Source of the DNA: JAHRVQ01 sp029941905
GTDB lineage: Bacteria; Pseudomonadota; Gammaproteobacteria; Pseudomonadales; Azotimanducaceae
Length of the DNA: 64,000 nucleotides
Direction of reading: 5' to 3'
Assembly: GCA_029941905.1 (NCBI GenBank)
Contig: JAPYTQ010000028.1
Span: 7,419-71,418 of the forward strand
The notes below the pieces were generated by a model. That model made no database searches and was not told the DNA's origin. It was given only the letters and a program-made list of their open reading frames with translations. Position 1 is the first letter of the stretch, and every line of letters begins with the position of its first letter. This document shows positions 8,961 to 17,380 of the stretch, piece by piece. A program made the position numbers and the translations under genes.

Positions 8961-9911
8961 ATGACGGTGAGCCTGACCATAGACATAGAGACGATCAGGT
9001 TAGCGCACGAGAGGATCAGACCCTACGTTCATCTAACGCCTGTGCTGACCAGCAATCTCCTCAACGAGCTTGCAGGGGCGCAGCTTTTTTTTAAGGCTGA
9101 ACACCTGCAGCGAGTCGGTGCTTTCAAGATGCGTGGCGCGGTGAATGTGGTTTTTTCTCTCGACCCGACAGAGGCAGAAAATGGTGTTGCCACCCATTCC
9201 TCGGGAAATCATGGTGCCGCTTTATCCTGTGCAGCCGGTTTGCGAGGAATACCCGCATTTATCGTGGTTCCGGCGAATGCAAACCAGGTCAAGAAAGACG
9301 CGATACGATCCTATGGCGGTAAAATTATCGAGTGCGAGTCAACGCTTGCAGCCCGCCAGAAAACGTTAAACGAAGTCGTGGCTGAAACCCATGCGCTGTT
9401 TGTTCCGCCTTATGATGATGCAGGGATTATTTGCGGCCAGGGCACCGCCGCACTCGAATTGCTTGATGCGGTTCCTGATCTGGATTCGTTGATAACACCC
9501 GTCGGTGGTGGCGGTCTGTTAGCAGGGTCAGCCACGGCCGCAAAAGGCCTCGGTGAAACAGGTGTCTATGGCGCCGAACCGGAACAGGCGGACGATGCCT
9601 ATCGTTCGTTCAAAAGCGGCGTCCGGGTGACCGAGCATACGCCTGAGACGATGGCCGATGGATTGCAAACCACGCTGGGGGCATTGAATTTTGAAATCGT
9701 GCGGGAAAAGGTGGATGACATTCTGCTTGTCAGTGAGACAGAAATTGTCAGTGCAATGCGACTTATCTGGACTCGAATGAAACAGGTGGTTGAACCCTCG
9801 TCAGCCGTCACACTTGCCGCTGTGCTGAGAAATCCAGACACCTTCAGGAATAAAAAAGTAGGCCTGATCCTCACAGGAGGCAATGTCGATCTGGATCACC
9901 TGCCTTTTTGA
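8961..9911 (+). CDS. PLP-dependent threonine/serine dehydratase-like enzyme
   Basis: The 316-residue fold-type II PLP enzyme has the Schiff-base lysine at Lys56 in GAFKMRGA, the SSGNHG phosphate/substrate loop, and the glycine-rich PVGGGGLLAG cofactor-phosphate loop. It lacks the C-terminal regulatory ACT domain of biosynthetic IlvA. That points to a catabolic threonine ammonia-lyase, serine racemase or hydroxyaspartate dehydratase type activity. Which of these cannot be decided by eye. Confidence 0.9.
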   Translation: MTVSLTIDIETIRLAHERIRPYVHLTPVLTSNLLNELAGAQLFFKAEHLQRVGAFKMRGAVNVVFSLDPTEAENGVATHSSGNHGAALSCAAGLRGIPAFIVVPANANQVKKDAIRSYGGKIIECESTLAARQKTLNEVVAETHALFVPPYDDAGIICGQGTAALELLDAVPDLDSLITPVGGGGLLAGSATAAKGLGETGVYGAEPEQADDAYRSFKSGVRVTEHTPETMADGLQTTLGALNFEIVREKVDDILLVSETEIVSAMRLIWTRMKQVVEPSSAVTLAAVLRNPDTFRNKKVGLILTGGNVDLDHLPF

Positions 9912-9991
9912 CGACAGAATCTGCATGTCTGTCTGGCGGCGATTCCCGATGGACTGCTCGGTACATTGCGACAGATTCTGCAGGAAACTGT

Positions 9992-10216
9992 TTAACCGCG
10001 ATTCCTGATGATATCAGGGATCTCTCCCGGCTCCGGAAACCGGTGCAGACTGTACTTGGAAAACAGCAATTCTCCGTCGACCACAACGTCGAATATCCCG
10101 TTGCCTTCACCTGACAGTGTTGCTTTCACGCCAAAATCTGATTCCAGTTCCGCCGCCAGACTGGCCGCGTTGGGTTTGTAATTTCACTGTGCGCAGTAGT
10201 GTATCTCGACATTCAT
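9992..10216 (-). CDS. SelT/SelW/SelH (Rdx) family selenoprotein with in-frame UGA
   Basis: Reading the minus strand from the ATG at 10216 gives 74 residues with one internal UGA at 10186-10184. The N-terminus is MNVEIHYCAQ-U-NYKPNAASLAAEL, with U standing for the UGA. Family members place a redox CxxC or CxxU directly after the first beta strand, followed by the NYxPxAxxLAxEL helix, so the UGA sits exactly on the second redox residue. The rest is family-like: a central G-x-G-x-F-D-V-V-V-DG strand pair and a C-terminal FPEPGEI helix. GAGAGA precedes the ATG. A suitable SECIS hairpin follows the UGA. These small thioredoxin-fold proteins are thought to act in thiol redox reactions. The gene is 20 bp downstream of the VOC remnant. 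Decoding needs SelA-D elsewhere in the genome. A nonsense mutation is the alternative, but is unlikely at precisely this residue. Confidence 0.88.
10151..10169 (-). promoter_or_regulatory. Bacterial SECIS element of the SelW-like gene
   Basis: On the minus strand CGCGGCCA and TGGCGGCG form an 8-position stem with one G-G mismatch and a GUC apical loop. The loop starts 22 nt after the UGA. Known bacterial SECIS elements need a short stem, a loop beginning with or soon containing G, and a UGA-to-loop distance of roughly 16-37 nt; all are met. It lies inside the coding region, as expected in bacteria. Confidence 0.72.
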
Positions 10217-10236
10217 GTTGATCTCTCTCAGTTTGG

Positions 10237-10490
10237 TTAGGATGTAGATGAAGCAGTAGCGGGTTTGTGAAACTCGATGACGTTGTCGGCAGGTTCAGCT
10301 TTATGTTATCAGAGCCATTCAGGATGAAATTGATATTAACACCTGAGGGATGTTCCATTATCGCAACGGGTTCAGGTCCGACGGGTCCGACAATAAACTC
10401 GAAGCCGAGCTTTTCGTAAAATTCCCGGGTGATCCCAAGGTGGCTCACCCGTAGGCCAACATGATTGATTCCCGTGATTTCTTTCATCAA
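10237..10490 (-). pseudogene. VOC (glyoxalase/dioxygenase fold) gene with internal deletion
   Basis: The first 58 or so residues are a good VOC N-terminus (ITGINHVGLRVSHLGITREF, then YEKLGFEFIVGP, HPSGVNINFILNGSDN). The frame then breaks. In another frame the typical VOC ending follows (ADNVIEFHKPATASSTS, stop at 10239). Family members have about 55-60 more residues, including a metal-ligand segment, between these parts. The gene has therefore lost its middle and shifted frame at the junction. A one-piece translation instead runs out of frame across the selW start. It lies between the M50-like gene and selW in the same direction, so its transcription may still serve selW. Confidence 0.7.
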
Positions 10491-10509
10491 ACAACGACCC
10501 TCGACGGTG

Positions 10510-11151
10510 TTAAATCACAACCAGCCACAGGGCCGCACCGGTTAAATAGCCAAACACCTGGCCCCGGTCCCCGGCACCGCTGTTGAGTTGATTGTTAAGT
10601 TCCGTTTGCGGATCACCACCCTGCAGGGTACGCATAATGACGGGTATCTCGAACACACAAACGCTGATAGCCCTGGCAACAACGATCGCCAGCAGGGTGA
10701 CCCGGCCAGCGTTGTCCAAAGGTACCAGTAAAAATACCAGGAAAACCAGCAGCCAGTTGCCAATGGGACCCCCGAGACTCATGGAGATAAACTGACGCCT
10801 GCTGTTCTTCTCGAAGTTAAAGCCAAACAGAAACTGATTTTTTATCTCTCGAACCATGGGCGAGTAGGATTTTGAGATTCTGGCTCCGGCGAAGTGCCCC
10901 CATTCATGGAATATGACAGCCAGAAATGATCCGGCGACCAGTGCATTGATGATGCTGACAATATTGGCTATCAGCAGATCCGTGGTTACGAACCATGTGT
11001 CCGCAGCGGCCCAGAGCGTAATCAAAGCCAGGGCGGCAATGCCGTGGTACTTTCCTGCCTGCCTGAACCGCTGCCAGTCCGACATTTTTGGCGCCGTACC
11101 GGAAGCTGTGCTTTGTATCTCAGTTGTTGTAGTGGTTGCGGCTTCAGACAT
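10510..11151 (-). CDS. M50-like membrane zinc metalloprotease (HEWGH)
   Basis: The 213-residue integral membrane protein has about five or six hydrophobic segments. It carries an intramembrane-type zinc motif in AVIFHEWGHFAGARIS (HExxH near residue 83). Site-2 proteases place HExxH in a transmembrane helix like this. The usual second motif NxxPxxxxDG is not obvious, although GGPIGNW lies in the expected region. It may be a minimal M50 relative or an inactive homologue. A soluble Thr/Ala-rich N-terminal stretch precedes the first helix. It probably heads the VOC remnant/selW transcript. Confidence 0.6.
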   Translation of the reverse strand: MSEAATTTTTEIQSTASGTAPKMSDWQRFRQAGKYHGIAALALITLWAAADTWFVTTDLLIANIVSIINALVAGSFLAVIFHEWGHFAGARISKSYSPMVREIKNQFLFGFNFEKNSRRQFISMSLGGPIGNWLLVFLVFLLVPLDNAGRVTLLAIVVARAISVCVFEIPVIMRTLQGGDPQTELNNQLNSGAGDRGQVFGYLTGAALWLVVI

Positions 11152-11331
11152 GGATCTACCCCTGATGGTGGTATAGGGGATTATTGCATAGTCGGGCAGG
11201 GACTATCGAGGGCGGGACGATTCAGGCTAGGGAGTATCGTGACACTGGAATGAAACTCTTGTTCATTATGAGTTATTGCGGTTTTAATTCACGGGTCACA
11301 CGGTTAGAATTCGCTCCTTCACATGACTGGC

Positions 11332-11347
11332 GATTTACCGGTAAATC
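11332..11347. promoter_or_regulatory. 16-bp perfect palindrome upstream of glyA
   Basis: GATTTACCGGTAAATC is a perfect palindrome about 107 bp before the glyA start, in the roughly 300-bp spacer shared with the divergent M50-like gene. It has the size and symmetry of a dimeric repressor operator. No known regulator consensus is claimed. The rest of the spacer (11152-11453) shows no gene and no recognised riboswitch. Confidence 0.35.
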
Positions 11348-11453
11348 CGGTATCAGGTGGGATTAACCACCGGGAAGTGTGAGGTAATCCTCGACTACAG
11401 AGAAATGCCGTTCGCCTGGGCGCCCACACTTAAGAATCTTTGGGAGAATGCCC

Positions 11454-12713
11454 ATGACATCCAATCTCGACTATTTAAAGAAGAATGACCCTGCCGTGTA
11501 TAGCGCCTTGGAAGGCGAACAAGAACGACAGCGTGCCGGTATTGAGCTCATTCCGTCGGAAAATTACACTTTCCCTGAGGTACTCGCCTCACTGGGTAGC
11601 GTGTTTACCAATAAATATTCGGAAGGCTACCCTGGTCGTCGTTACTATGGTGGTCAGGAATTTACCGACCAGATAGAAAACCTGGCGAGGGAGCGCGCCA
11701 AGGTCGTTTTCCGATGTGAGCATGCCAACGTCCAACCCCTCTCCGGTTCTGCCATGAACCAGGCTGTATACCTGGGTTTGCTGGAGCCCGGAGATACCAT
11801 TATGGCCATGGATCTTTCCCACGGCGGACATTTGACCCACGGTGCCCCTGTTTCCCATATGGGGAAACTGTTTAATTTCGTTCGTTACGTAACCAATCCG
11901 GTAGATGGCTCCATAGACTTTGACAAGGTGCGGGAAGACGCGATCAAGACCCAACCTAAAATGATTCTCGCCGGTTACACGTCCTACCCTCGGGATATTG
12001 ATTACGTTAAGTTCAAGGAGATAGCAGACGAAGTCGGTGCAATCACCATGACCGATGCCTCACACTTTGGCGGCCTGGTGGCGGGTGGTGCGATGAAGAA
12101 CCCGTTCGACTTTGGCTTTGACATTGTGACAACCACTACTCATAAAAGCTTAAGGGGTCCGAGAGGCGGCATGGTGCTGTGCAAGAAGGAGTTTGCCTCT
12201 AAGATCGACAAGTCAGTGTTTCCAGGCTTGCAGGGCGGGCCGCATATGAACGTTATTGCCGCTATTGCCTCCACTCTTTTACTGGCCCAGGGAGACGACT
12301 TTAAACAGTATGCAGCGCAGGTGTTAAAAAACGCGAAGACACTGGCCCAGGCTTTAATGGATCGACAAGCCACCCTGGTCACCGGTGGCACCGACAATCA
12401 TATGATGGTCGTTGACACAACGATCAGCTACGGCATCAATGGTAAGGTAGCGGAGGAAGTGTTGGACAAGGCCGCTATCACAACCAATAAACAGATTATT
12501 CCTGACGATCCTAATCCGCCGTTGCGGCCCAGTGGCATCCGCATTGGCACCCCGGCAGCAACAAGCCGCGGCATGGTCGAAAGCGATATGGAGCAGTTGG
12601 CAACCTGGATAGTCAGTTGCCTGCAGGATCCTGAAAACGAGAAGAAGCTCAAGGATACCCGGGCAGAAGTCGAAGCGTTCTGCCGACAATTTCCCGTACC
12701 AGGGCTGGAGTAA
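11454..12713 (+). CDS. glyA: Serine hydroxymethyltransferase
   Basis: The 419-residue PLP enzyme interconverts serine and glycine, feeding methylene-tetrahydrofolate to one-carbon metabolism. IPSENYTFPEVLASLGSVFTNKYSEGYPGRRYYGG is recognisable over consecutive segments. The PLP lysine is Lys231 in TTTTHKSLRGPRGG. The ATG at 11454 was chosen over 11448 because GGGAG at 11442-11446 is too close to the latter. The HAD hydrolase gene follows after 7 bp. Confidence 0.97.
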   Translation: MTSNLDYLKKNDPAVYSALEGEQERQRAGIELIPSENYTFPEVLASLGSVFTNKYSEGYPGRRYYGGQEFTDQIENLARERAKVVFRCEHANVQPLSGSAMNQAVYLGLLEPGDTIMAMDLSHGGHLTHGAPVSHMGKLFNFVRYVTNPVDGSIDFDKVREDAIKTQPKMILAGYTSYPRDIDYVKFKEIADEVGAITMTDASHFGGLVAGGAMKNPFDFGFDIVTTTTHKSLRGPRGGMVLCKKEFASKIDKSVFPGLQGGPHMNVIAAIASTLLLAQGDDFKQYAAQVLKNAKTLAQALMDRQATLVTGGTDNHMMVVDTTISYGINGKVAEEVLDKAAITTNKQIIPDDPNPPLRPSGIRIGTPAATSRGMVESDMEQLATWIVSCLQDPENEKKLKDTRAEVEAFCRQFPVPGLE

Positions 12714-12720
12714 CAGAACT

Positions 12721-13407
12721 GTGGTCAAGGGCGTTCTGTTTGATTTTTTCGGAACGCTCGTGAATTACAATCCTGATCGCACGTCCCAGACCTACGAGGC
12801 GACATTTGAGGTCTTGACATCACTCGGTGTGCGTCAGGATTATCAGTTTTTCCTGTCCACCTCTGACAACCTGTTTGATCGCTTTATGGCTGAGTCAGAA
12901 GCAACACAAACCGAGTTTTCCATGCAGCAGGTATTTCAGGTGCTTATGGACCTGCTTGAAGTACCTGTCAAGCAAAGTGAGCTCGATCTGCTGTCAGAAA
13001 GTTATACCATCGAGTGGGCAAAAAGTGTTGAACCCATCCCCGGTGTGAAACGATTCCTGTCAAATTTGTCCCAACAGTTTAGACTGGGGCTGATTACCAA
13101 CACTCACTACACACCAATGATCTATCGACTACTGGGTGAGATGGATATTGAAGAACTGTTTGAAATTGTCTTTACCTCGGTTGATCATGGTAAATCTAAA
13201 CCTCATCCTGCAATATTCAGTGATGCACTGACGCGGATGGATATTTCGGCAGCGGATGTGGTTTATGTGGGCGATAGTTACCAGGCAGATTACAAGGGAG
13301 CGACCGCAATAGGTATTAACTGCTACCTGATTGGAAAACACGCCAGGGTTCCAGTGGAATATCAGATACCTACGGTTCTTGATCTGCCGTTACATCGGTT
13401 AAAATAA
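12721..13407 (+). CDS. HAD superfamily hydrolase (haloacid dehalogenase-like)
   Basis: The 228-residue protein has the HAD motifs: FDFFGTLV with the nucleophile Asp8, a Thr in LITNTHY (motif II), Lys in HGKSKPHPAIF (motif III) and VGDSYQAD (motif IV). Position 10 of motif I is Phe rather than the general-acid Asp of phosphatases, as in 2-haloacid dehalogenase type enzymes (DxYGT). Activity may therefore be non-phosphatase; the substrate is unknown. It starts with GTG 7 bp after glyA and is probably cotranscribed. Confidence 0.88.
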   Translation: MVKGVLFDFFGTLVNYNPDRTSQTYEATFEVLTSLGVRQDYQFFLSTSDNLFDRFMAESEATQTEFSMQQVFQVLMDLLEVPVKQSELDLLSESYTIEWAKSVEPIPGVKRFLSNLSQQFRLGLITNTHYTPMIYRLLGEMDIEELFEIVFTSVDHGKSKPHPAIFSDALTRMDISAADVVYVGDSYQADYKGATAIGINCYLIGKHARVPVEYQIPTVLDLPLHRLK

Positions 13408-13498
13408 CCAGGAGCCTTGGGCCGTTACAAGTCTCGTATCTGGTAGCGGATTTCAACAACGCAGGCAGTGGAAGCAGCGATAAGAGAGAGGATTTTTT

Positions 13499-14821
13499 GT
13501 GTCGACAGAGTCTGATAGTGAGTCTGCCATACCTGGGAAGGAATTCTTCCTGCCAACCAAGCGCCAGGTTTGGCCAAGAAAAGATGGTTCCCTGAAAGAA
13601 ATCCCCGCGGACCAGGACGACTTTCCCCATGATCAGGTCACGAAATATACACAGAGTCAAAAGTGGCAATGGTCGGGTCAAAGGGTTTTCTTCTTCTGTG
13701 ATCTTCATGCCGATGCGGACGCTTTTCTACTATCCCTCGTTGCATCCGGTGGCGTCGTAAGAACCGGTAAAGGTGACGGTGATTTTAAATTGACTACGAT
13801 GGCCAAAGAAGCACTGTTTATTGTCGGCGGCGACTGTTTCGACAAGGGGCCGAGTACGCTTCGATTGTTGGATGTCATTTACCAACTGAAACAGAAAGGT
13901 GCAAAGCTGATTTTGCTGGCAGGCAATCACGATGTGCGTACCTACCTTGGTGTTTTTTATGCCGAGACGAAAGAACCTTTATTTGATCACCTGTTTGTTC
14001 GATTGGGGAAAAAAAGTGCGCCTCTGCTGAAGGAAATTTACCAGCGATTCGTCAGTACCGCGGAGGCTCCAAACAAGGTAAATGGCCCGAATAGTGCCGT
14101 TGCAAAAGCGATATTGTACCCTGATGAAAACTGGGCTGCCAAGTTCCCAGGAGTCGCAAAAGACTGGATGAACCGGCCGAAGCTGGCAAAGGAAATTCGA
14201 AGGGTAAAAGAAAAATCAATCCAGTTTGAGCAGGAACTCGATGAGTTGGACTTGAGTTTCAGCCAGGCTTTCCTGGCCATTGAAAAATTCAAGCAACTGT
14301 TCCTTCAACCTGGCGGCAAGTACTTCTGGTTCTATGACAGTATGGAACTGGTACATCGGGAGGGCTCTTACCTGTTCCTCCACGCCGGGCTGGATGATGC
14401 GCTGGCGGATCAGATATCAAAAGGCATAGCGGGCGTCAACCGGGAGTTTCGGCAGGCGTTGATTGACGATCCGTTCTCACTTTACCATGGCATCATAGGT
14501 AACGCATTTCGGACCAAGTACAGAGGTCCGGACGACGACTTCACCAGCGCAGGTGCGGACGATTTGCATGAAGCGGGTATTCACGCCGTGGTGCACGGTC
14601 ACCGAAATAATGGCTATGGACAACGGGTCTTACTACGACGTGGCATGATGAATTTCGAATGTGATACCACACTGGACAGAAATACCAGACTTCAAGAAGG
14701 CCTGACAGGGATTGGTACAGCCGTGGTTATTTTTGAACCGGACGGTACGGTGCAGGGGATAAGCCGTGATTATCCATACATCAAAGTCTTTAATCCTGGT
14801 TATTCGGGCGGAGCCCGCTGA
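13499..14821 (+). CDS. PPP-like metallophosphatase
   Basis: The 440-residue calcineurin-fold protein has the metal motifs FFFCDLHAD, GGDCFDKGPSTLRLLD (compare GDxVDRG), LLAGNHDVRTYLG, a late FLHAGLDD and VHGHRNNG. The order matches PPP-type serine/threonine phosphatases and diadenosine-tetraphosphatase relatives, but a helical insert of about 130 residues lies between GNHD and HAGL. It has a GTG start with GAGAGAGGA upstream, and its stop is one base before the next gene's ATG. It is the first gene of a three-gene operon with a PhoU-kinase fusion and an ATP-grasp ligase. The substrate may be the product of that operon (inference). Confidence 0.82.
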   Translation: MSTESDSESAIPGKEFFLPTKRQVWPRKDGSLKEIPADQDDFPHDQVTKYTQSQKWQWSGQRVFFFCDLHADADAFLLSLVASGGVVRTGKGDGDFKLTTMAKEALFIVGGDCFDKGPSTLRLLDVIYQLKQKGAKLILLAGNHDVRTYLGVFYAETKEPLFDHLFVRLGKKSAPLLKEIYQRFVSTAEAPNKVNGPNSAVAKAILYPDENWAAKFPGVAKDWMNRPKLAKEIRRVKEKSIQFEQELDELDLSFSQAFLAIEKFKQLFLQPGGKYFWFYDSMELVHREGSYLFLHAGLDDALADQISKGIAGVNREFRQALIDDPFSLYHGIIGNAFRTKYRGPDDDFTSAGADDLHEAGIHAVVHGHRNNGYGQRVLLRRGMMNFECDTTLDRNTRLQEGLTGIGTAVVIFEPDGTVQGISRDYPYIKVFNPGYSGGAR

Positions 14822-14822
14822 T

Positions 14823-16430
14823 ATGCCAATAGACGAGGGTGTCAACGTAGATCTCCAGTTCCTAATTCTCGAGGTCAAAAAGCAGGCTGGTGCTTCCCTT
14901 TCTTTTATTCAGAATCCAACGAAACAAAAGCTCAAAAAAATCAGGAGCCGTGAAGACTATGTGGACAATCTGAAAAAAACCCTGGAGAACAAAAGCTATT
15001 TCAATCTTCACAAGGAAGAAGAGAAGCGTCAGGTTAACTATTTTCGCGCCCTGATCACCATTGCATCGAACCTTGAACGTTGTGCAGATTTTTTTGAACG
15101 TATCGCCGAACAAATGACCTATGTAGAGAACCCGAAGCGTCTGCATCTGTTCGATCTAAAAAAATATTACAAGGTGATTAATCGAAGTCTCGATATTATT
15201 CTCCCGGCATTGACGGATCATGATCTAGACCTTGCCCAGGAAATATGTGACAACGAACAAATACTGGATGATCTTTATGATGAGTCCTTTGAAATCATTC
15301 GAACCAATCTGCACAAAGGGAAGCAGGTCGATGACATGCTCTGCTCTTTGTTTATCACTCGATACCTTGAAAGGGTGGGGGATTCTTTCCTGAATATTGG
15401 GGAGGCCATCCTGGATGTTCATGTGGGTGAAAAAATGGGTATCAAGCAGTTCCGCTATCTGCGTCGCGGCCTGGAATCGCAGAATATTGATATCAGCTCT
15501 GAAGATGTTGCATACCTGCCGGTGATGAATACCCGCTCGGGTAGTCGTGTCGCCAAGATAGTCAAAGAAGAAGACGATGGCGAGCGTCAGATTGTTTTCT
15601 ACAAAGAAGGCATCAAGGAAAAAATCGACCAGGAAGTGGCGGGGCTCAAACTGTGGCAGTCACTTTATCCAGGCAGGACACCGGCAGTGCTTTGGCATGC
15701 GAGTCGTCGAGAACGGTCAACCATTTTACTTGAGTACATTGAAGGCAGTGATCTGTTGGAAATTCTCATTAACCAGCGATCCAAAGCAGGGACCTGCATT
15801 AAACTGTTATGCACCTCGTTAAAAGATCTCTGGCAAACCAGTATCAAAGACAAACCAGTCAGATCCACCTATATCAGTCAGCTTGTGACCAGAAGATTGG
15901 ATGTCAAATGGGTTCACGATCATCTGTTCGATGCAGATAAAGACCTGGACTTTATGCTGTCTGAAGCCAGGAAAATGGAACGCAAGATCAGTGCGCCTTT
16001 TTCAACATTGATTCATGGTGACTTCAATGTGGATAATATTATCTTCCCTGACGATAACAAGGGTTTGTATTACATCGACGTGCATCGGTCGCGTTATGGA
16101 GATTTCACCCAGGATGTGTCGGTTTTTCTCGTGTCGAATTTTCGTATTCCGATCTTCAGCACAGATATCAGGCAACGTCTTAATGACGCGAATGTTCATC
16201 TGTACGACGCTGCGCTGCGTTTTGCCCGTAAAAATAACGATGAGACTTTCGAGGCAAGATTAGCCCTGGGATTGTTTCGCTCCCTTATCACTTCAACCCG
16301 GTTTTTATTCGATAAGAAATTTTCCGCAGAAATGTTCCAACGTGCAACCATGATTCTGCGAGAGCTGCTGACCTACAAAGATAACCCGGAGAAATTCAAA
16401 CTGCGCAAAGAGTTTTTTCAGTATGGTTAG
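14823..16430 (+). CDS. PhoU domain - aminoglycoside-phosphotransferase-like kinase fusion
   Basis: The 535-residue protein has two clear halves. Residues 1-220 form a PhoU-type helical repeat with the paired ExxxD signatures ASNLERCADFFERIAEQ and TRYLERVGDSFLNIGEAI. Residues about 255-535 are an APH/choline-kinase fold with a nucleotide lobe (LLEYIEGSDLLE), the catalytic loop LIHGDFNVDNII (His398, Asp400) and the metal Asp in YYIDVHRSRYGDFTQDV. PhoU domains usually bind metal-phosphate clusters and sense phosphate status, so the fusion suggests a small-molecule or sugar kinase under phosphate-linked control (inference). The ATG at 14823 directly follows the metallophosphatase stop, and the last 8 bp overlap the ATP-grasp gene. 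Confidence 0.8.
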   Translation: MPIDEGVNVDLQFLILEVKKQAGASLSFIQNPTKQKLKKIRSREDYVDNLKKTLENKSYFNLHKEEEKRQVNYFRALITIASNLERCADFFERIAEQMTYVENPKRLHLFDLKKYYKVINRSLDIILPALTDHDLDLAQEICDNEQILDDLYDESFEIIRTNLHKGKQVDDMLCSLFITRYLERVGDSFLNIGEAILDVHVGEKMGIKQFRYLRRGLESQNIDISSEDVAYLPVMNTRSGSRVAKIVKEEDDGERQIVFYKEGIKEKIDQEVAGLKLWQSLYPGRTPAVLWHASRRERSTILLEYIEGSDLLEILINQRSKAGTCIKLLCTSLKDLWQTSIKDKPVRSTYISQLVTRRLDVKWVHDHLFDADKDLDFMLSEARKMERKISAPFSTLIHGDFNVDNIIFPDDNKGLYYIDVHRSRYGDFTQDVSVFLVSNFRIPIFSTDIRQRLNDANVHLYDAALRFARKNNDETFEARLALGLFRSLITSTRFLFDKKFSAEMFQRATMILRELLTYKDNPEKFKLRKEFFQYG

Positions 16431-17361
16431 ACCGGTAAATATTGGTGTGATTGGTATCAAGGGAGCCTGGTCGACTGAAAGCTTGAGCCAACAGTTAAGA
16501 AACAAAGGGTCCGGCGGTGCCGTCATCGAAATGCAGGAACTCTCTTACGACCTCTCTCACGATTTCTCTTATGACTTCTCATACGACGGGGGCGATAAAT
16601 TAGTCTCCCATCCGGATCATGATTTACTGGCGTTTGACGCATTTCTTATTAAAAAGATGGGCCGCGATTACTCCTCGCACCTTATGGAAGAGTTGGAGCT
16701 CCTTGAAATGCTGGAGGGTCGCGGCTTGAATTTCTTCCCGTCGCCTCGCAATATCAGGAAGATGATAAGTCGTCTTGGTTGTACCATCCTATTACGCAAC
16801 AACGACATACCCATGCCGCCGACCTTCATTACCCGATCCATTGATGAGGGTGTAGCCTGGGTTGTTAAGCATGGACCCGCTATCCTAAAACCGCTGTACA
16901 GCAGCAGGGCGCGGGGAATGAAAATTTTGCACACCGCAGAGGAGGCGCAGGTCGCGCTATCTGATTTTGTCGCATCCGGAGAGAAGATAATGTATCTGCA
17001 GAAAAAACTGGACCTGGCAAACAGCGATTATGGCCTCGTCTTTCTTGGTGGGAACTATGTCGGTGCCTACGCCCGTGTGGGTGACGGGTCCACCTGGCAT
17101 ACCACCACAGAAAGTGGCAGAAAATACGAGCCATATAGCCCGCCACAGGCGTTTATCGACATCGCTGAGCGTGCTCAACGACCTTTTGGACTGGACTTCT
17201 GTAGTGTCGATGTCGCGGATAGTGCAGAACTGGGTCCCATTGTTTTTGAGGTTTCAGCCTTTGGCGGCTACAAAGGTTTGTTCGACAGCAGTGGCATTGA
17301 TGCTTCTGAGCTGGTGGCGGACTATGCGATAGAAAAGTTAATGCGCATGTCTACGCTATAA
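16423..17361 (+). CDS. RimK-like ATP-grasp ligase
   Basis: The 312-residue protein opens with VNIGVIGIKGAWSTESL. It has ATP-grasp features: a MISRLGCTILLRNNDIPMPP pre-grasp segment, AILKPLYSSRARGM (ATP-binding Lys), YLQKKLD, and a metal-binding end FEVSAFGGYKGL. Relatives join a carboxylate to an amine or thiol using ATP, as RimK and glutathione synthetase do. The ending and the KPLYS-RGM loop recall, from memory, the ATP-grasp of the GAK system, which should be tested by profile search. Residues 42-57 contain a near-repeat YDLSHDFSYDFSYD inserted in the N-terminal domain. Translation is coupled to the upstream kinase by an 8-bp overlap. Confidence 0.82.
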   Translation: MVRPVNIGVIGIKGAWSTESLSQQLRNKGSGGAVIEMQELSYDLSHDFSYDFSYDGGDKLVSHPDHDLLAFDAFLIKKMGRDYSSHLMEELELLEMLEGRGLNFFPSPRNIRKMISRLGCTILLRNNDIPMPPTFITRSIDEGVAWVVKHGPAILKPLYSSRARGMKILHTAEEAQVALSDFVASGEKIMYLQKKLDLANSDYGLVFLGGNYVGAYARVGDGSTWHTTTESGRKYEPYSPPQAFIDIAERAQRPFGLDFCSVDVADSAELGPIVFEVSAFGGYKGLFDSSGIDASELVADYAIEKLMRMSTL

Positions 17362-17380
17362 ACGATCTTTTAACTGGAGA

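Noticed and set aside
9912..9991. CAGAATCTG/CAGATTCTG inverted repeat after the PLP dehydratase
   Set aside because: The arms are 9 bp with a loop of about 50 nt and no T tract, too weak to call a terminator.
10184..10186. UGA in the SelW-like gene as a simple nonsense mutation
   Set aside because: It falls exactly on the second redox residue, conserved sequence continues on both sides, and a fitting SECIS hairpin follows.
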